Numbered from the stretch's first letter, positions 34,584 to 46,304 are shown. The stretch: 64,000 bases of DNA from Protopterus annectens (GCF_019279795.1 NC_056744.1:907811571-907875570), one strand, 5' to 3'. Translations and numbers: made by a program. Notes: generated by a model not told the origin, from the letters alone.

Positions 34584-35403
34584 TGTGCCCCCCCCCCTTT
34601 TAATGCTTTGTGGATTACAAATAACTGGGATCCATATGAGCTCCAACTTGGGCCCCATCATGCCGGCAGCAAGTCTGTAAGTATTCACTGGCCAGTGAAC
34701 AGGGTATAATAGAGTGTTTCATAATTGGTCTGTTTAGAATTGATCAAGGGGGTAGGAGGGTGTTAGTCCTGCTGAATGACATTGCATTCTCTCATATTTG
34801 TACTGTGGCAGTATAAATCTTTATTGTTCAATGAGAACGCATTTTGCCATGTTAGTACTGCTGCCTTAAAGAATCTTTACTGCTCAATGACATTGCATGT
34901 TCTCATATTTGTATTGTTGCATTATAACTCCTCATTGTTCAATGACATTGCATCTTGCTCGTGTTATTACTGCTGTCCAAGAATTTTGCTGCTCAATGAC
35001 ATTGCATTTTCTCACATCTGTATTGTGGTATTATGACTCTTATTGCTTAAATGACATTGCATTTTTCCCCATGTTTATATTGCTGCATTATAAAGCTTTA
35101 CTGCCAATTGATATTGCCTTCTTTGGCATGTTTGAATGTCAAGACGTTCTTCTGTTGAGTTCTGGGGATGAGGGTGAATATATGTTTTTATTGCATGCAT
35201 ATCTCACCTTGCTTTATTGCTAACTGGTGCACTGTTGAAATAATTTGTTTTTGGTTGTGCTATTGTCTTTTTAAACTAGATGTGTCACCTAGAATAAAAT
35301 CTGTCCCTCTTGCCACCTTGGTGTGTTGGGCCTATAGGGGTGTCACCAGAGTCAGGTAGGAAGGAACCCATATCACTTCAGCTATACCTGCGGGTGCGCT
35401 ACA
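34584..35403 (+). repeat. Gypsy 5' LTR
   Basis: It begins TGTGCCCC and ends GCGCTACA, directly before the primer site. AATAAA (about 35,293) near the end would serve as polyadenylation signal. A 55-bp tandem array fills the middle. The limits are inferred from TG...CA and the primer site; no second LTR confirms them. Confidence 0.65.
34776..35135 (+). repeat. tandem array of about 55-bp units in the LTR
   Basis: Six to seven units begin CAATGACATTGCAT and continue with a TATTGTGGCATTATAA-like block. Alternate units resemble each other more, giving a 110-bp higher-order pattern. The position within U3 suggests enhancer repeats; that role is inference. Confidence 0.8.
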
Positions 35404-35405
35404 TT

Positions 35406-35423
35406 TGGGGGCTCATCCGGGAT
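35406..35423 (+). promoter_or_regulatory. primer binding site, tRNA-Pro type
   Basis: TGGGGGCTCATCCGGGAT differs at one base from the tRNA-Pro primer site used by many retroviruses. It stands two bases after the LTR end. Confidence 0.8.
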
Positions 35424-35488
35424 TGCCTGTACTGCCTTGGATGCCACCCTATTCCCCTGTATATGTGGAAAGCAAATCCAGCAGAAAC

Positions 35489-36560
35489 ATGAACCCAGAA
35501 GCTGCAGTTTCACTGCCCATAAATACTATAGGGCCTGAAGTTTTGAATGCTTTGGGAAGTATTGTAGAAAAATGCTTAAAGCCTACAGAGCCATTCACTG
35601 GGTTTGGCTACTGCAAATTGCTTTTCTTTTCTGGCAAACAACCCACACCTCAGGGAGAGGAAGATTTTGAATCCTGGATGATCAGGCCTCACAAGCCCTA
35701 GAGGAGTGGGATATCCCAGAATCTCAGAAGAAGCAGCGGATAGCTAAAAGTCTAAAAGGGATTAGCTGCGGATACCATACGCAACCTAAGGATGGGTAAG
35801 CAAGACTGCATGGCCAAGGACTATTTAGGAGTACTGCAGGATGTGTTTGGAAGGACCAAGAGGACTGTTGACCTACTGTATGAGTTTGAACATACATACC
35901 AAGAAGTTGGTGGGAGACTGATAACATTAAGCAATTAGATAAAATGCTCCACCAGATCATCCTAAAGTAGGAGGTGGATCCGAAAGTAGCTGACCACGTA
36001 CAGATCGGACAAATTTTACAGGGAGCTCAAGCTATGGACCCCATTGTGTGGAAAATGAGGATGAGAAAGAGGGAAGAGACCCTAACTTATTCTCAGTTGA
36101 TAAAGGAGGTGAGGGAAGAGGAAGCCCTGTTGGAAGCCAAATCTTAGTGGTCAACAGCAACTAAAACAGTGAGTGAACACCAGCAAGATCCTACAGCCGT
36201 GCTCACTACTCAAACAGGAGTCAAGGCCCAGAGTGTCCACAATGTAGAGGTGTCACAGTTGCAGATGCAGGTGTCTTCCCTGACCGACACCATAGCTCAG
36301 GTCACCGAGACAGTTGCAGAATTGCAGAAAGCCATGGTGACTATAGCTGAAGGGAGGAATACAACAGCTAGAACCTCCACGAAAGGACTCGGGGAAGAAC
36401 CAAATCAGCCAATGCTCAGAGTTATTACTGGATTTTGTTTTCGCTGTGGAGATACTGGGCATACAAAGCGACAGTGTCCTAATGCAGAGAACTTGAAAAG
36501 AGTGAATGAACTATTATTGGCTAGTGCAATGGAGGAAAACTTCAAAGTGCCTCAGTGAAG
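35489..36560 (+). pseudogene. Gypsy Gag region
   Basis: The start near 35,489 reads MNPEAAVSLPINTIGPEVLN, followed by a FSGKQPTPQGEEDFESWM segment typical of Gag proteins related to PNMA. A coiled-coil-like segment (VSSLTDTIAQVTETVAELQK) precedes a CCHC knuckle CFRCGDTGHTKRQC near 36,437-36,480. Fossil, broken. Confidence 0.75.
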
Positions 36561-36899
36561 GAGCCAGCTGAGTGCCCAGTTACAAAAAGCTCCATAAAAT
36601 CTAACATCAACAGACAGCATCCTGGATCTCCTTTCCACACTAACCCTTGTAATAGGGGAGAGAAACTACATACTATCCACACTTCTAGCTCATCTGAGGT
36701 GAGCAACCGAACTGGAAAGCCATCTCAGCCAAAATCTCAGCAAGAGACCGCAAAGCATTACTAAGCAAGAGTCTTATCCATTAAAATGGCGAAGTCACCC
36801 GGTGGTACCTCAACCACATGCTGACTGCCATACAGCTGAACACCACCAGAAACAGAAACTACCCAATAACATACTGGGATGTGTCAGTAAAAAATAGGA

Positions 36900-36960
36900 G
36901 TACATAGTAAAGCACTGTTGGATACTGGTGCAGAAATCACCATTCTGTACAGAGACTTCT
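36900..36960 (+). pseudogene. Gypsy aspartic protease remnant
   Basis: LLDTGAEITILYRDFY at about 36,915-36,960 carries the DTGA active-site motif. Fossil. Confidence 0.7.
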
Positions 36961-37289
36961 ACCAAAAATACTTAAAAGCATTTGCCACTTGAAAAGTTAG
37001 AAGATTTGGAGATCTGGGGGGTTTGTGACACAAAAGTTCCTTTATGATGGTTATGTCTCACTCAAGTTAGAATTTTCCACTTCAGTTCTTGGGTGAACAG
37101 AAGTTTTTGAAACACTTGCTGTTGTGTGCCCCAGGTATAAAGGAAAGGATTCAGCATCTATTTTAGTGGGGACAAATTCTGACCTCGTCAGAAGAATGCT
37201 AATGCCACAGTTGACCCAGGAACACCCGTGCCCTGGCCCAGCAATCGAGGAGCCTCAATCCTCACCACTAACACCAGAGAGGGAGTCTC

Positions 37290-37511
37290 ATATATGAGGA
37301 AAGGATAACAAATACACACAGTACAGTGCAATTTCCCTTAAGAGCACAGAGATCACAGTCAGTATGGGGCTGGTTGCTCCCTTGCTCTCCAGGTCCACAA
37401 TAAGACTCCCCACTGGCACAGCTATAGGGTCCAGGTCTCAGCCTAGCTGGCAAGCTAACCTCCAGTATCCTCTCTGTCCAACCAATGCTTCGTGTCTCTG
37501 CCCAAGTAGCT

Positions 37512-37560
<49 letters not shown>

Positions 37561-38640
37561 TGAGATAAAGTATTTATACAACTTCACAGACACTCCTGGG
37601 AAAGGCTAACACATATTCTCCAGATGTGCCCCTTTACGCAGACTATATGGTAGTAATTACTGCCACCACCAGCTAATATTTATCAGCTACTAAAAGACCC
37701 TTAAAAGGGCGTCCAATTATTACTGTGCAATATTATCCAATAGTAGTGTAACTAAGCAATCAAGGCTTATTGGAAGGGCTTATTATAGTTATAAGCATGT
37801 AATGTACTCTAGAGCTTAATTTATCTTAACATAAACCAGCCACAGTTGAAAAGGGTTTAAAAATAAATACTAAAAACACAAAACAATACTACTACACCAC
37901 AGTGCCATTCAAGAGTTCAGAGATCACACAGAAACTTAAAATAATTCAGTAGTACAGTTCTGACATACAGAAAACACCCAGTCTAATATTTTTCTAATTC
38001 CTAGCTATTGCTACAAGAAAACATACTTCTAAAATAACTTACACATATAGAGCACAGGCAGTGCCGAGTTAGATGTCCAAGATCAAAATGCTTACAGTCT
38101 GTAAGTTTTTAAAATCACTACCAAACATTTCCGATGGACCCTCCCAGATTACATCATTTTGACACTTAATTCCCATTACATCATTTCTTTGACACTTAGC
38201 CTGGAGTTCCCAGGTCAACAGGCTACATTACTTAGCAAGCTAACACATGCTCAGGAAGCTACAACAATAAAAAAGACATTCACGTGTACACTCTAGGAAT
38301 TATTCCTTAAGTTAAAACAATAGAAAGAATGTGCTAGCCCAAAACAGACTGACTCCAAGCTCTACAGATCAAAGAACATACAAAACATAATTTTAACTTC
38401 AAAAGAAAGACTTGAAATGCTTGACTTAGTTTTTCTTACAACAGATGGCAATGTTGCTACAATCTTGAAGTTCAACATTTTACAGTATTTTTCTTTCATT
38501 CAATGAACAAGCCTGTATTTTACATTTATATTTACAAATGACAGAATTATGTATCAAATTCTATTTGGCTAAGCTGACAGCCTTCACCCTTCTATACCAG
38601 TCTACACACACCCAACACTACTTCCTCTGGAGACCAGTTT
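37290..38640. other. foreign insert within the Gypsy element, unassigned
   Basis: Gypsy pol sequence stops near 37,290 and resumes near 38,640. The material between contains a 48-bp (CA)n tract (37,511-37,558) and AT-rich sequence without coding frames. I found no inverted or direct terminal repeats, so the class of the insert is unknown. Confidence 0.5.
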
Positions 38641-40515
38641 TCTGTGCCCTTTAAAAGGGAGAAGGATAGTAAGAAATATGAAATTGGTCATGTGTGGACC
38701 CTGTCTGGGAAAGAGCATAAAATTTGTCCTGGTCAGGTCACCTGCTTCAGAGCCAAAGTGAGGACATGTGGACAAACAGTTTCCTCTCATCTCATGATGG
38801 AAATGGATCCAGAAACTGACTTGCTGCTAGAGCTGGAACTAGTCCCAGATGTTTGGCCTGCGGATAGGTTAAAGCATCCTTATGCCACTTTGCCTGTGGG
38901 GTTGAAAAATAAAAGTACTCCCATTGTCCTGCATTCACAAGCGCGTTTGGGAAATGTTTATGCTGCCACTCCCTTACTTGTTTCTTTGTTGACAAGGAAT
39001 GAGAGCAAAGCCAACGAGTTGAAGCTGGAAGATATTGAGATAGGAGGTGGTCTCTTGCTCCTGAGTGGCTAACCAGAGTTAAAGAGCTACTAATGAAAAA
39101 AGAATATTTTTTCTACTAGTGAACTAGATGTGGGCTGTGCAAAAAGTGCAGAACACCAAATAAGGGTAAAAGAAGACTGACCCTTCAGGGAACGTTCCAG
39201 AAGTGTAGCCCCATGAGACCTGGAGGACTCAAGAAAACATTTGGAAGAACTAAAAGCCGCAGGGATAATTTGCGTCAAGAAGTCCATATGCCTCTTCCAT
39301 TGTCGTTGTCAGGAAAAAGAACCTGAATCAGCAAACCATTCCAGACCAGTACACAACTCCCCGGACTGAAGATGCTCTAAATTGCCTGGTAAGTGGTTCA
39401 GTGTGCTAGACTTAAGGAGTGGATACTATCAAATCCCTATGCACCCAAGAGATAAAGATAGGACTACTTTCATCACCCCTTTGGGATTTTTTTGAGTTTG
39501 ATCGCTTACCTCAAGGTTTATGAAATGTACAGGCAACTTTCCAGAGAATCATGGAAAAAAACAGTTGGAAACATGCATCTTCTGGAAGTCTTAGTCTACC
39601 TGGACAACATCATTGTCTTTGGGAGGACCCCAGAGGAGCACAAAGAAAGACTGATGAAGGTAATGGACAGGATTTAGAAGGAAGGCCTGAAGTTGTCATA
39701 GGACAAATGCAAGTTCTTCCAACCTTCAGTGACCTATGTGGGACATGCAGTGTCTACAAATGGAATATCCACAGATCCCAGCAAAGTTGAAGCGGTGACA
39801 TCTTGGCCCAGACCCAAAACTATCACAGAGCTGAGATCTTTCCTGGGGTTCTGCAGTTACTATAGAAGGTTTGTGGAAGGATTTTCAAAGACAGCAAGAC
39901 CCCTCAACCATTTGCTCAGAAATGATGAGAAAGCTGATGAAACAGATGAAGATATCCTTGTGAAAAAGCTTAAGGGACTGAGAGGTTCTAAAGAACTCAC
40001 TGAGAGTTGATGGGCTCCTGAGTGCGAAGAGTCATTTGAAAAGCTTAAGTATTTTCTCACATATGCCCCTCTGCTGGCATATGCAGATACAACAAAGCCA
40101 TACTACATGTAGCAGGGATGGCTTAGGAGGAGTCCTTTACCAAGAGTATGACAAGAAGCCGAGACCTGTGGCTTTTATCAGTCGGAGTTTATCCCCCACA
40201 GAAAGAAACTGCCCTGCACACAAGTTGGAATTCCTTGCCTTAAAGTGGGCGGTAGTGGACAAGCTGCACGACTATCTCTATGGGGCTGAACTTGAAGGGC
40301 AGACTGACAACAATCCTCCGACATACATCAAGACCACTGCAAAGCTAGATGCTACTGGCCACAGATGGATGGCAGCTCTATGCAACTATAATTTTAGTTT
40401 GAAATACCGCCCAGGACACGAAAATGGAGACGCTGATGGTCTGTCCAGAAAACTGCAAGGAGATTTACACCCAGACGATGAATGGGTGGAAATTCCAGCG
40501 CCAACAAGTTAATAT
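38641..40515 (+). pseudogene. Gypsy reverse transcriptase and RNase H region
   Basis: From 38,650 a pre-RT segment, then RT words such as KWFSVLDLRSGYYQI-like sequence near 39,400, LVYLDNIIVFGRTPEEH near 39,590, and SWPRPKTITELRSFLGFCSY near 39,810. RNase H follows near 40,130-40,330 (GLGGVLYQEYDKKPRPVAFI, PAHKLEFLALKWAVVDK). Fossil. Confidence 0.85.
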
Positions 40516-41600
40516 GCTTTGCATGAATATTCATCCTCTGGCAAGACTTTTGGCCAAAGAATGGGACAGACTCCAGATACAGAATGGACTAGTGTATAGG
40601 AGATCTCCTAGTGCACTCGGCAGTGAAAAATGGCAATTGTTGCTTCCTCAGAAGTACAGAGAAGTAGTACTCCAGTCATTGCATGATGAACATGGTCATC
40701 TTGGTTATGACAGAACTATGGGTCTGGTATGAAACAGGTTCTACTGGGCATGCAAGAAGCAAGATGTTGAGGATTATTGTTGTACATGTCTTTGTTCCAT
40801 TCAGAGAAAGACTGCCGACCAGAGCTGCCTCATTGGGTCAAATGGAAAGTAGTGGACCCATGGAACTGGTCTGTATAGATTTTCTGTGCATTGAACCAGA
40901 TGAAGACGGGATCAGTAATGTGCTGGTGGTGACAGACCACTATACCAGGTATGCTCAAGCATTACCCACTCATGATCAGAAAGCTATTAAAAGTAGCAAA
41001 ACTACTAGTTGAGAAGTTCTTTGTACACTATGGCCTGCCAAAAAGGATACACTCTGATCAAGGATGTGATTTTGAGAGCAAGCATGTCCATGAACTACTC
41101 ACTCGGTTGGGAGTCCAAAAAAGCTGCACCACTCCTTATCATCCTCAAGGGGATCCTCAGCTTGAGCGTTTCAACAGAACTTTACTAGACATGTTGGGGA
41201 CACTATCTGCTGAGAAGAACAGTCACTGGAATAGGCTTGTAGCCACAGTGGTGCATGCTTACAACAGTACTAAAAATGATGCTACAGGATTCTCGTCTTC
41301 CTTCTAATGTTTGGAAGAGAAGCTAGTCTTCCTCCTGACATCACCTTTGGAGTCACAGCTGATGATACACCAGTGCGATCTCACGTCAGTTATGTGGAGA
41401 GACTCAAGAAGAACCTTAGACAGGCTTATGAGCTTGCTGAAAAATCAACAGGACAAAGACATCAGCGAAACAAGGCTCACTATGACAAAAAAGTAAAGAT
41501 GCATGACTTGCAGCCAGGGGACAGAGTTCTTTTGAGAAATTTGGGACTACAAGGAAAGCATAAACTAGCTGACTGCTGGGGATCTGAGATTTAAATAATT
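40516..41600 (+). pseudogene. Gypsy integrase region
   Basis: An HHCC-type start near 40,680 (LHDEHGHLGYDRT) leads into the catalytic core: MELVCIDFLCIEPDEDG, VTDHYTRYAQALPTHDQKA, GLPKRIHSDQGCDFESK and TPYHPQGDPQLERFNRTLLD. Near 41,510 LQPGDRVLLRNLG matches the C-terminal SH3-like part. Fossil. Confidence 0.85.
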
Positions 41601-41759
41601 TGTTCTCAGCTACCTAATATCCCCGTCTACCAAGTTTGCCCTGAGAAGAAAGAAGGACCCATAAAAACCAGGCACCGAAACAACTTAATGCCTTTGGCAA
41701 AATCAGTGAGACTCATGAATCCGGAACCTAGAAGCCTAACTTAAGGTAATCCAGAAGGC

Positions 41760-42110
41760 TAAGGTGGAGAGGAACTACCCTCTCCAATATTCAAGAGCCT
41801 ATGCTTCCTCCTGCTAAAGGAGAGGAGGACAGTGATGATGACTGGGGTTTCAGTGGGATTTTTTATGAGGATGTTCAAGACCCTGTGGGCTGTAATCTCA
41901 ATGTAAATGCATCAGAATTTGAGCCTTGTCATTTCAAGCAGCCCAGATCTAACAACAGACTAAGTAATGTTGCTTTGCCTCTTGCAGAACCTGATACTGA
42001 TGGAGGCCCTGCTATGCAAACTTCAGAAAATAGTGCTGAGGATAGGTATACCGTTATGGAAAATGAAAGTGAAGTTATACAACAGAAGTGTCTACATGAC
42101 TGACAGGGCT
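41760..42110 (+). pseudogene. Gypsy pol C-terminal tail
   Basis: An acidic 100-codon frame (GEEDSDDDWGFSGIFYED near 41,816) follows the integrase. It has no recognised domain and is probably the end of the pol polyprotein. Confidence 0.45.
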
Positions 42111-43129
42111 GAGTGACAGGCCATGCAGATTACACAGTGTCACGGTGAATATTTGTAACACAGGCTTCATGCTTTTTTTTATGTTATCGTTAATTACAGT
42201 TACCACAGCTTTTAGTATACGATATGTAAAACAAGGATTAAATAAATAAAGTTATCCTTATTTTCTACATTTGTAAGTGCACCATCGAAACCACCGCATG
42301 TCCTGGGTATCCAACTTGCTTTGTCACTTTGTACTTAGTCTTAACCACATTACTGTGTTGTAGGGTAAGAAGTGGGTCAGAAGGGCAGCATGTACGCAGT
42401 ACCCACAAGTTCCCATTTTGCACTCCGGACTCATAACCCGTGGACCCTGCACCTTTCTCTGGTATAATGTTATGCAGTAATTGCTTTTGCAGGGGGGCAA
42501 GCCCCTCTGCACCCCCCAGCTTTCTTTAAACATTTTTCTGCAGATAAAGCAACAAGCAATATTCTGAGGCAGTGGGACAATAAATACATACAATAAATGC
42601 AATAAAAAAAGACATCCCAGAAAGCTCACCACCCACACCCCGCACCTTGACAGAATAGGAATTTTAAGTCTGTGTAATAGTTTTTATACGTGCAGCATAC
42701 CATGTGTTCACACCCCTCTTCTTTAAAGAATTGTAATTCTCAACATAATAGTGTAATACTTTTGTATAAATGCAGCATATTCTGTGTTCATTTAAATAGG
42801 TAAATCTGTCTGGATCAATACAGCATTTGTAAGTACACGTTCTGCCAAATTATTTAGTCTAAGATGTAATTTATCGAAGCTTTTGATCACTACAAAATGG
42901 AAATCCTGGTACCAGCAAATAAGGGAGAAAAGGCTTTGTACTGAAATAATTACAGCGTTTAGCATACTTATGTTTTTGAGGATGGGTTTCCCATGTTTAA
43001 AGCACTTTTCAAAATAAACGTCATGAGCTAAGCGCTGGGCGGGCTTTGGGCGGTCCTTGCTACTCCACATCTGGTGGGGTAATGTTCTAATACAAAACCC
43101 TTTAAATTAGGAATGGGGTCCTTTCCCAA
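42111..43129. other. unassigned, with a short tandem duplication
   Basis: No supported gene. Two related words, GTGTAATAGTTTTTATACGT and GTGTAATACTTTTGTATAAA, each followed by GCAGCATA and GTGTTCA, stand about 78 bp apart (42,674 and 42,752). Confidence 0.4.
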
Positions 43130-43185
43130 CATGGTATTAAACACCCAAAAAATTGCAGAAATTAAAAAGATTACGCATACGTAAG
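43130..43185. repeat. inverted repeat, left arm
   Basis: CATGGTATTAAACACCC to GATTACGCATACGTAAG. It matches the reverse complement of 45,019-45,075 with about six differences. Confidence 0.85.
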
Positions 43186-45018
43186 TGTAATAATTGGTTC
43201 TCCAAGGCAGCAGATGATGCTTGGAATAGACTATTTACATTTGTTGACCGGGTGAGTCCGACTGGACACAGGTCAGTTTTCAGTGGAGCCCCGGGGACTA
43301 AAGCTCCACATTAAGTATTACTTACGTTATACAGTTAAAAAACATAGCATTTAAAATATAGACATTAGTCCAAGTGAGGACATAAGACAAGAATAAAACA
43401 TAGATGTAAAACAGCTGTAGAACATAGTACAATTTTAAAATATGGTGACATATACTAAACATGGTTACAAATGTAGTTGAGATTCATCAGTGAACAATTT
43501 ATACAATCTGTTTTTGAGGTACATAACAGCCATTAGCAGTTGTTGCTACAAGAAGTTAGTACTATGTGGTAGGTAGCCGGGAACATGAGTAGCCAAGCTT
43601 GCTAACAGTAGGTTGTTGATAGGGGGCCGAGAGAGGTAGTGGGTGGGTGGAGTGGATGGTATGGGGGTTGCAAGGGCATATCTGGCAAGTTTTTAAGTGT
43701 GATTTTAGTAAGGATTTGAAGTGGGCGCAAGAAGTTACAGAGGTAATTCAGGATGGGAGGGAGTTCCAGAGTTTGGCTATAGTGCAGGAGAATAATGCTT
43801 CTCCAGCAGAGTTATTGGCTCTTGTGACCTGTACGAGGTTTTTGTGGCTGGATCTTGGTGGTCTCATGGTTATGTAGTGTTGGAGTAGATTCTGGAGAGA
43901 TGGGAGTTTTAGTGGTTGATTTATTAGTTTGTGGGTGAGTGCGAGTTGGTACCATTGAAGGAGGTGGGGGAGCTCTAGCCAGCCCAGTTCTGCTAGTGAG
44001 AGACAGTGGTGAGTATGGTCGGAAAATTTGGTGATTTTGTTGTAGCATATTTCGAGCTTATTTAGATCACATTGTCTAAGGTTAGTAAATATTGGAGAAG
44101 CGTAGAGATAAGATGAGAATTGCTACTGAAATTTTAGCTGCTTTGGTAAGTAGTTGCTGATTTCTATATAATGCTCCTAGTTTTTTGTGCACTTTTTTAA
44201 CGGTCATGGAAATTTGAATGTCAAAGTTCAGTTTGTCTATTTCTACTCCTAGTAATTTGGTGTGTTCTGTAGGATGGATGGTGATGTTGTCTTTTGCTGT
44301 GAAGTTAAAGTGAGAGCTGTCTAGGGTAAGTTTGGTGGGTTGGAAGATTAGTAATTTTGTTTTGTTTGGGTTGAGTATTAGTTGGGCACCGGATAACCAA
44401 GTTTCAATAGAGAAAAATGCTTACTTGACTTTTTGCAGTTCGGGTAGGGAGTGGGCTGTGCAGATGATGGTTGCGTCATCTGCATGTTGTATGAGTGTGC
44501 CATGTGTTGTGACTGAGGCTAGATTATTGGTGAAAATAGAGAAGAGTAGGGTCCCAGGATGGACCCTTGGGGAACCCCTATGGAGACGGGTAGTTGGGGG
44601 GATAGGTCATCCTGCCAAACTACTGCTTGTTGGTGGTCAGATAGGTAACTCTGAAACCAGTTGATGACTGGTTGAGACTAGGATAGATTATTGAGAAGAG
44701 AGATGAGTTGTTTGTGTGGGACCATGTCGAAAGCTTTAGAGAGGTCTAGGATGGTAGCTGAGGAGAGATAACCTGCATTTTTATTTTGTAGGATAGTGTT
44801 AGAGAAAGAGAGTAAGGCAGTGGTGGTGCTATGGTTAGGTCGGAAACAGTGTTGTGTGTTGGAGAGGAGGTTGTTAGCAAGGAGTTGATCGGAGACTTGA
44901 GAATGAATGCATCTCTCTAGTATTTTGGAGAGTGGAGAGAGAATAGCTATAGGGCGGTAACTGGTTAGATCTGTGGAGAGGCCTCCTTTGTGTAGGGGAA
45001 TTATGTATGTACACTTCT

Positions 45019-45075
45019 CTTACCTATGCGTAATCTTTTTAATTTCTGCAATTTTGGGGGGTTTCTAATACCATG
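45019..45075. repeat. inverted repeat, right arm
   Basis: Mirror of 43,130-43,185. Sequences outside the two arms are unrelated, and no direct target duplication was seen. Confidence 0.85.
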
Positions 45076-45891
45076 ACTACTGAATTATATTAAAAGCATG
45101 CACTAGTCTAGTTCAGATATTTTAAGAACAACCTGGACATATAGATATAACTGTTTTTGGTAGATTAGACGTTGTCCTGTTCGATTCTCAGCTAGAGCGT
45201 CTTCTGTGTGGAGACATGCGTGAATGGGCGTACCCTTGTTGAAGGTTGTGCGTCAGGGCCAGCAACTCGGCACGTAAAAAAATCTACTGCCAATCATTAG
45301 CGGACTGGAGTTCTGCTGTGGCGACCCCTAACCGGGAAAAGCCGAAAGGCACAACAACAACAGTAGGCCAGAACAGTATTACTGCCTGTGACAAATTGCT
45401 AAGGTCTGTATTCCACATTGGCCTCTTACAAGATTGAGATCTACATTACTGGAATTACGAAGCTGGTTTTGATTTTGAAGGTGACAGCTATATGGTCAGG
45501 CCTCACCAGGAAAGAGTATGGGGGGGGGGGGGGGGGTCACCATATTTGCCTTTTAAATTAAGTCATGTGCAGTTATCTAATGGTGGGAAGTTTATTCCAC
45601 TAAAATCTATTATACTCCAGTTAAAGTGAATAACGGACAATTCAAAAAACACACTAGTGACAGAAAGAAGGGCATAAAAAAGAAGCACTGCCATGTATAC
45701 AACACAGTAGACTTAACAAAAAGTAATAAACGGATTAAAAACAACAAATTGCAATGGTTGCTTTTAGGTAATATATATTAAAAAAACACAGTAGGCGCCT
45801 TATACACGTGAAACGCATACTCCAGCTAGGAGTCACTTAACCATCGCTTTGCAAATCATCTCTATGGTTATGTCAAACAGAAACAGGAAGC
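45076..45891. other. ALG14 intron 1, start, with a LINE/SINE tail and a G-run
   Basis: At 45,230-45,370 the words GGCCAGCAACTCGGCACGTA and CTGTGGCGACCCCTAACCG, then AAAAGCCGAAAGGCACAACA, resemble a repeat tail widespread in fish and amphibian genomes; the family is unsure. At about 45,521-45,536 there is an uninterrupted G-run. The rest is non-coding. Confidence 0.45.
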
Positions 45892-45897
45892 ACCTAC
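45892..45897 (-). promoter_or_regulatory. splice donor of ALG14 exon 1
   Basis: Minus-strand CTG|GTAGGT: exon ends at 45,898 and the intron begins GTAGGT. It splits the glycine codon after GS (phase 1). The second copy of the exon lacks it. Confidence 0.7.
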
Positions 45898-46036
45898 CAG
45901 ATCCAGCAACAGCCAAAACGCTGACGAAACCTTTTCTCCCAGGTTTGCAATCTCGTGTCCTAAGAATAATTAGTAACCGAGCCAATAAAACAACGAGTAA
46001 AACACAAAAAGTTAAAACAAGTAACTGAAAATCCAT
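45898..46036 (-). CDS. ALG14: ALG14 UDP-GlcNAc transferase subunit, exon 1
   Basis: The exon starts with ATG in GGGAGATGG and encodes 46 codons plus one base. The peptide begins MDFQLLVLTFCVLLVVLLAR, a single hydrophobic membrane anchor, continues with LLIILRTRDCKPG and ends VLAVAGSG. This is the layout of vertebrate ALG14 N-termini: an ER membrane anchor, an LR..D..P linker and the first strand with VAGSG(G), the start of the glycosyltransferase fold. ALG14 anchors catalytic ALG13 at the ER and together they add the second GlcNAc to dolichol-PP-GlcNAc in N-glycan synthesis. The remaining exons would lie below position 1. I recognise the family from memory of the human protein; an alignment was not run. 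Confidence 0.72.
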
Positions 46037-46150
46037 CTCCCTGGAAGAATCTGAAGTCTCTGTGAACTACAGTGGCTTAAATTGGTCAAACTTTATGCAT
46101 TCGGCATCAATCATTGAAAAACGAGTTTAGCGGCTTAAACCGAAAGTTGA
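46037..46150 (-). promoter_or_regulatory. putative ALG14 core promoter and 5'UTR
   Basis: A CCAAT box (ATTGG on the plus strand, 46,081-46,085) stands 45 bp upstream of the ATG. No TATA box or CpG island is apparent. The same box is at 54,787-54,791 in the second copy. The transcription start is not determined. Confidence 0.4.
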
Positions 46151-46304
46151 TTATTCACTATTGTGCTTACTAGACGAAAGAAAGACTCAGAGAAATTACC
46201 ATGGGGTTTGCACGATTTTATTGCTACCGAGAATATCAGTGTGAGCACGCTCAAAATTACAAAGTAGAAAAATATGGCAGCATAGCTTTCGACAAATCAG
46301 GGAC

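Larger units (their letters stand above)
34584..42110 (+). mobile_element. Gypsy-type LTR retrotransposon, broken, 3' LTR not found
   Basis: A fossil with the order 5' LTR, primer site, Gag, protease, RT, RNase H, integrase. The Gag-like start resembles the family group related to PNMA proteins. Between protease and RT sits about 1.35 kb of foreign DNA (37,290-38,640). The pol region is interrupted at several points, and about ten breaks are visible overall. No copy of the 5' LTR is seen downstream of the integrase, so the 3' end is truncated or too diverged to recognise; age cannot be read from LTR divergence. Confidence 0.85.
43130..45075 (-). mobile_element. L2/CR1-like LINE fragment enclosed by inverted repeats
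   Basis: Minus-strand RT runs from IIPLHKGGLSTDLT near 45,000 through SATILDLSKAFDMVPHKQL near 44,760-44,700, GVPQGSILGP near 44,575 and the catalytic LIQHADDATIIC near 44,490-44,450, to a C-terminal part ending near 43,500. A 3' untranslated part with CCCCGGGGCTCCACTGAAAA and ACCCGGTCAACAAATGTAA (minus strand) ends near 43,190. The 5' part is missing. The fragment is flanked by 56-57-bp inverted repeats (43,130-43,185 and 45,019-45,075), which is not a LINE feature. Confidence 0.75.

Noticed and set aside
37268-37558. Minus-strand frame starting with alternating Cys-Val
   Set aside because: It is the translation of a (CA)n microsatellite.
45521-45536. G-run as a regulatory quadruplex near ALG14
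   Set aside because: A single homopolymer in an intron, likely variable in length and prone to sequencing error.
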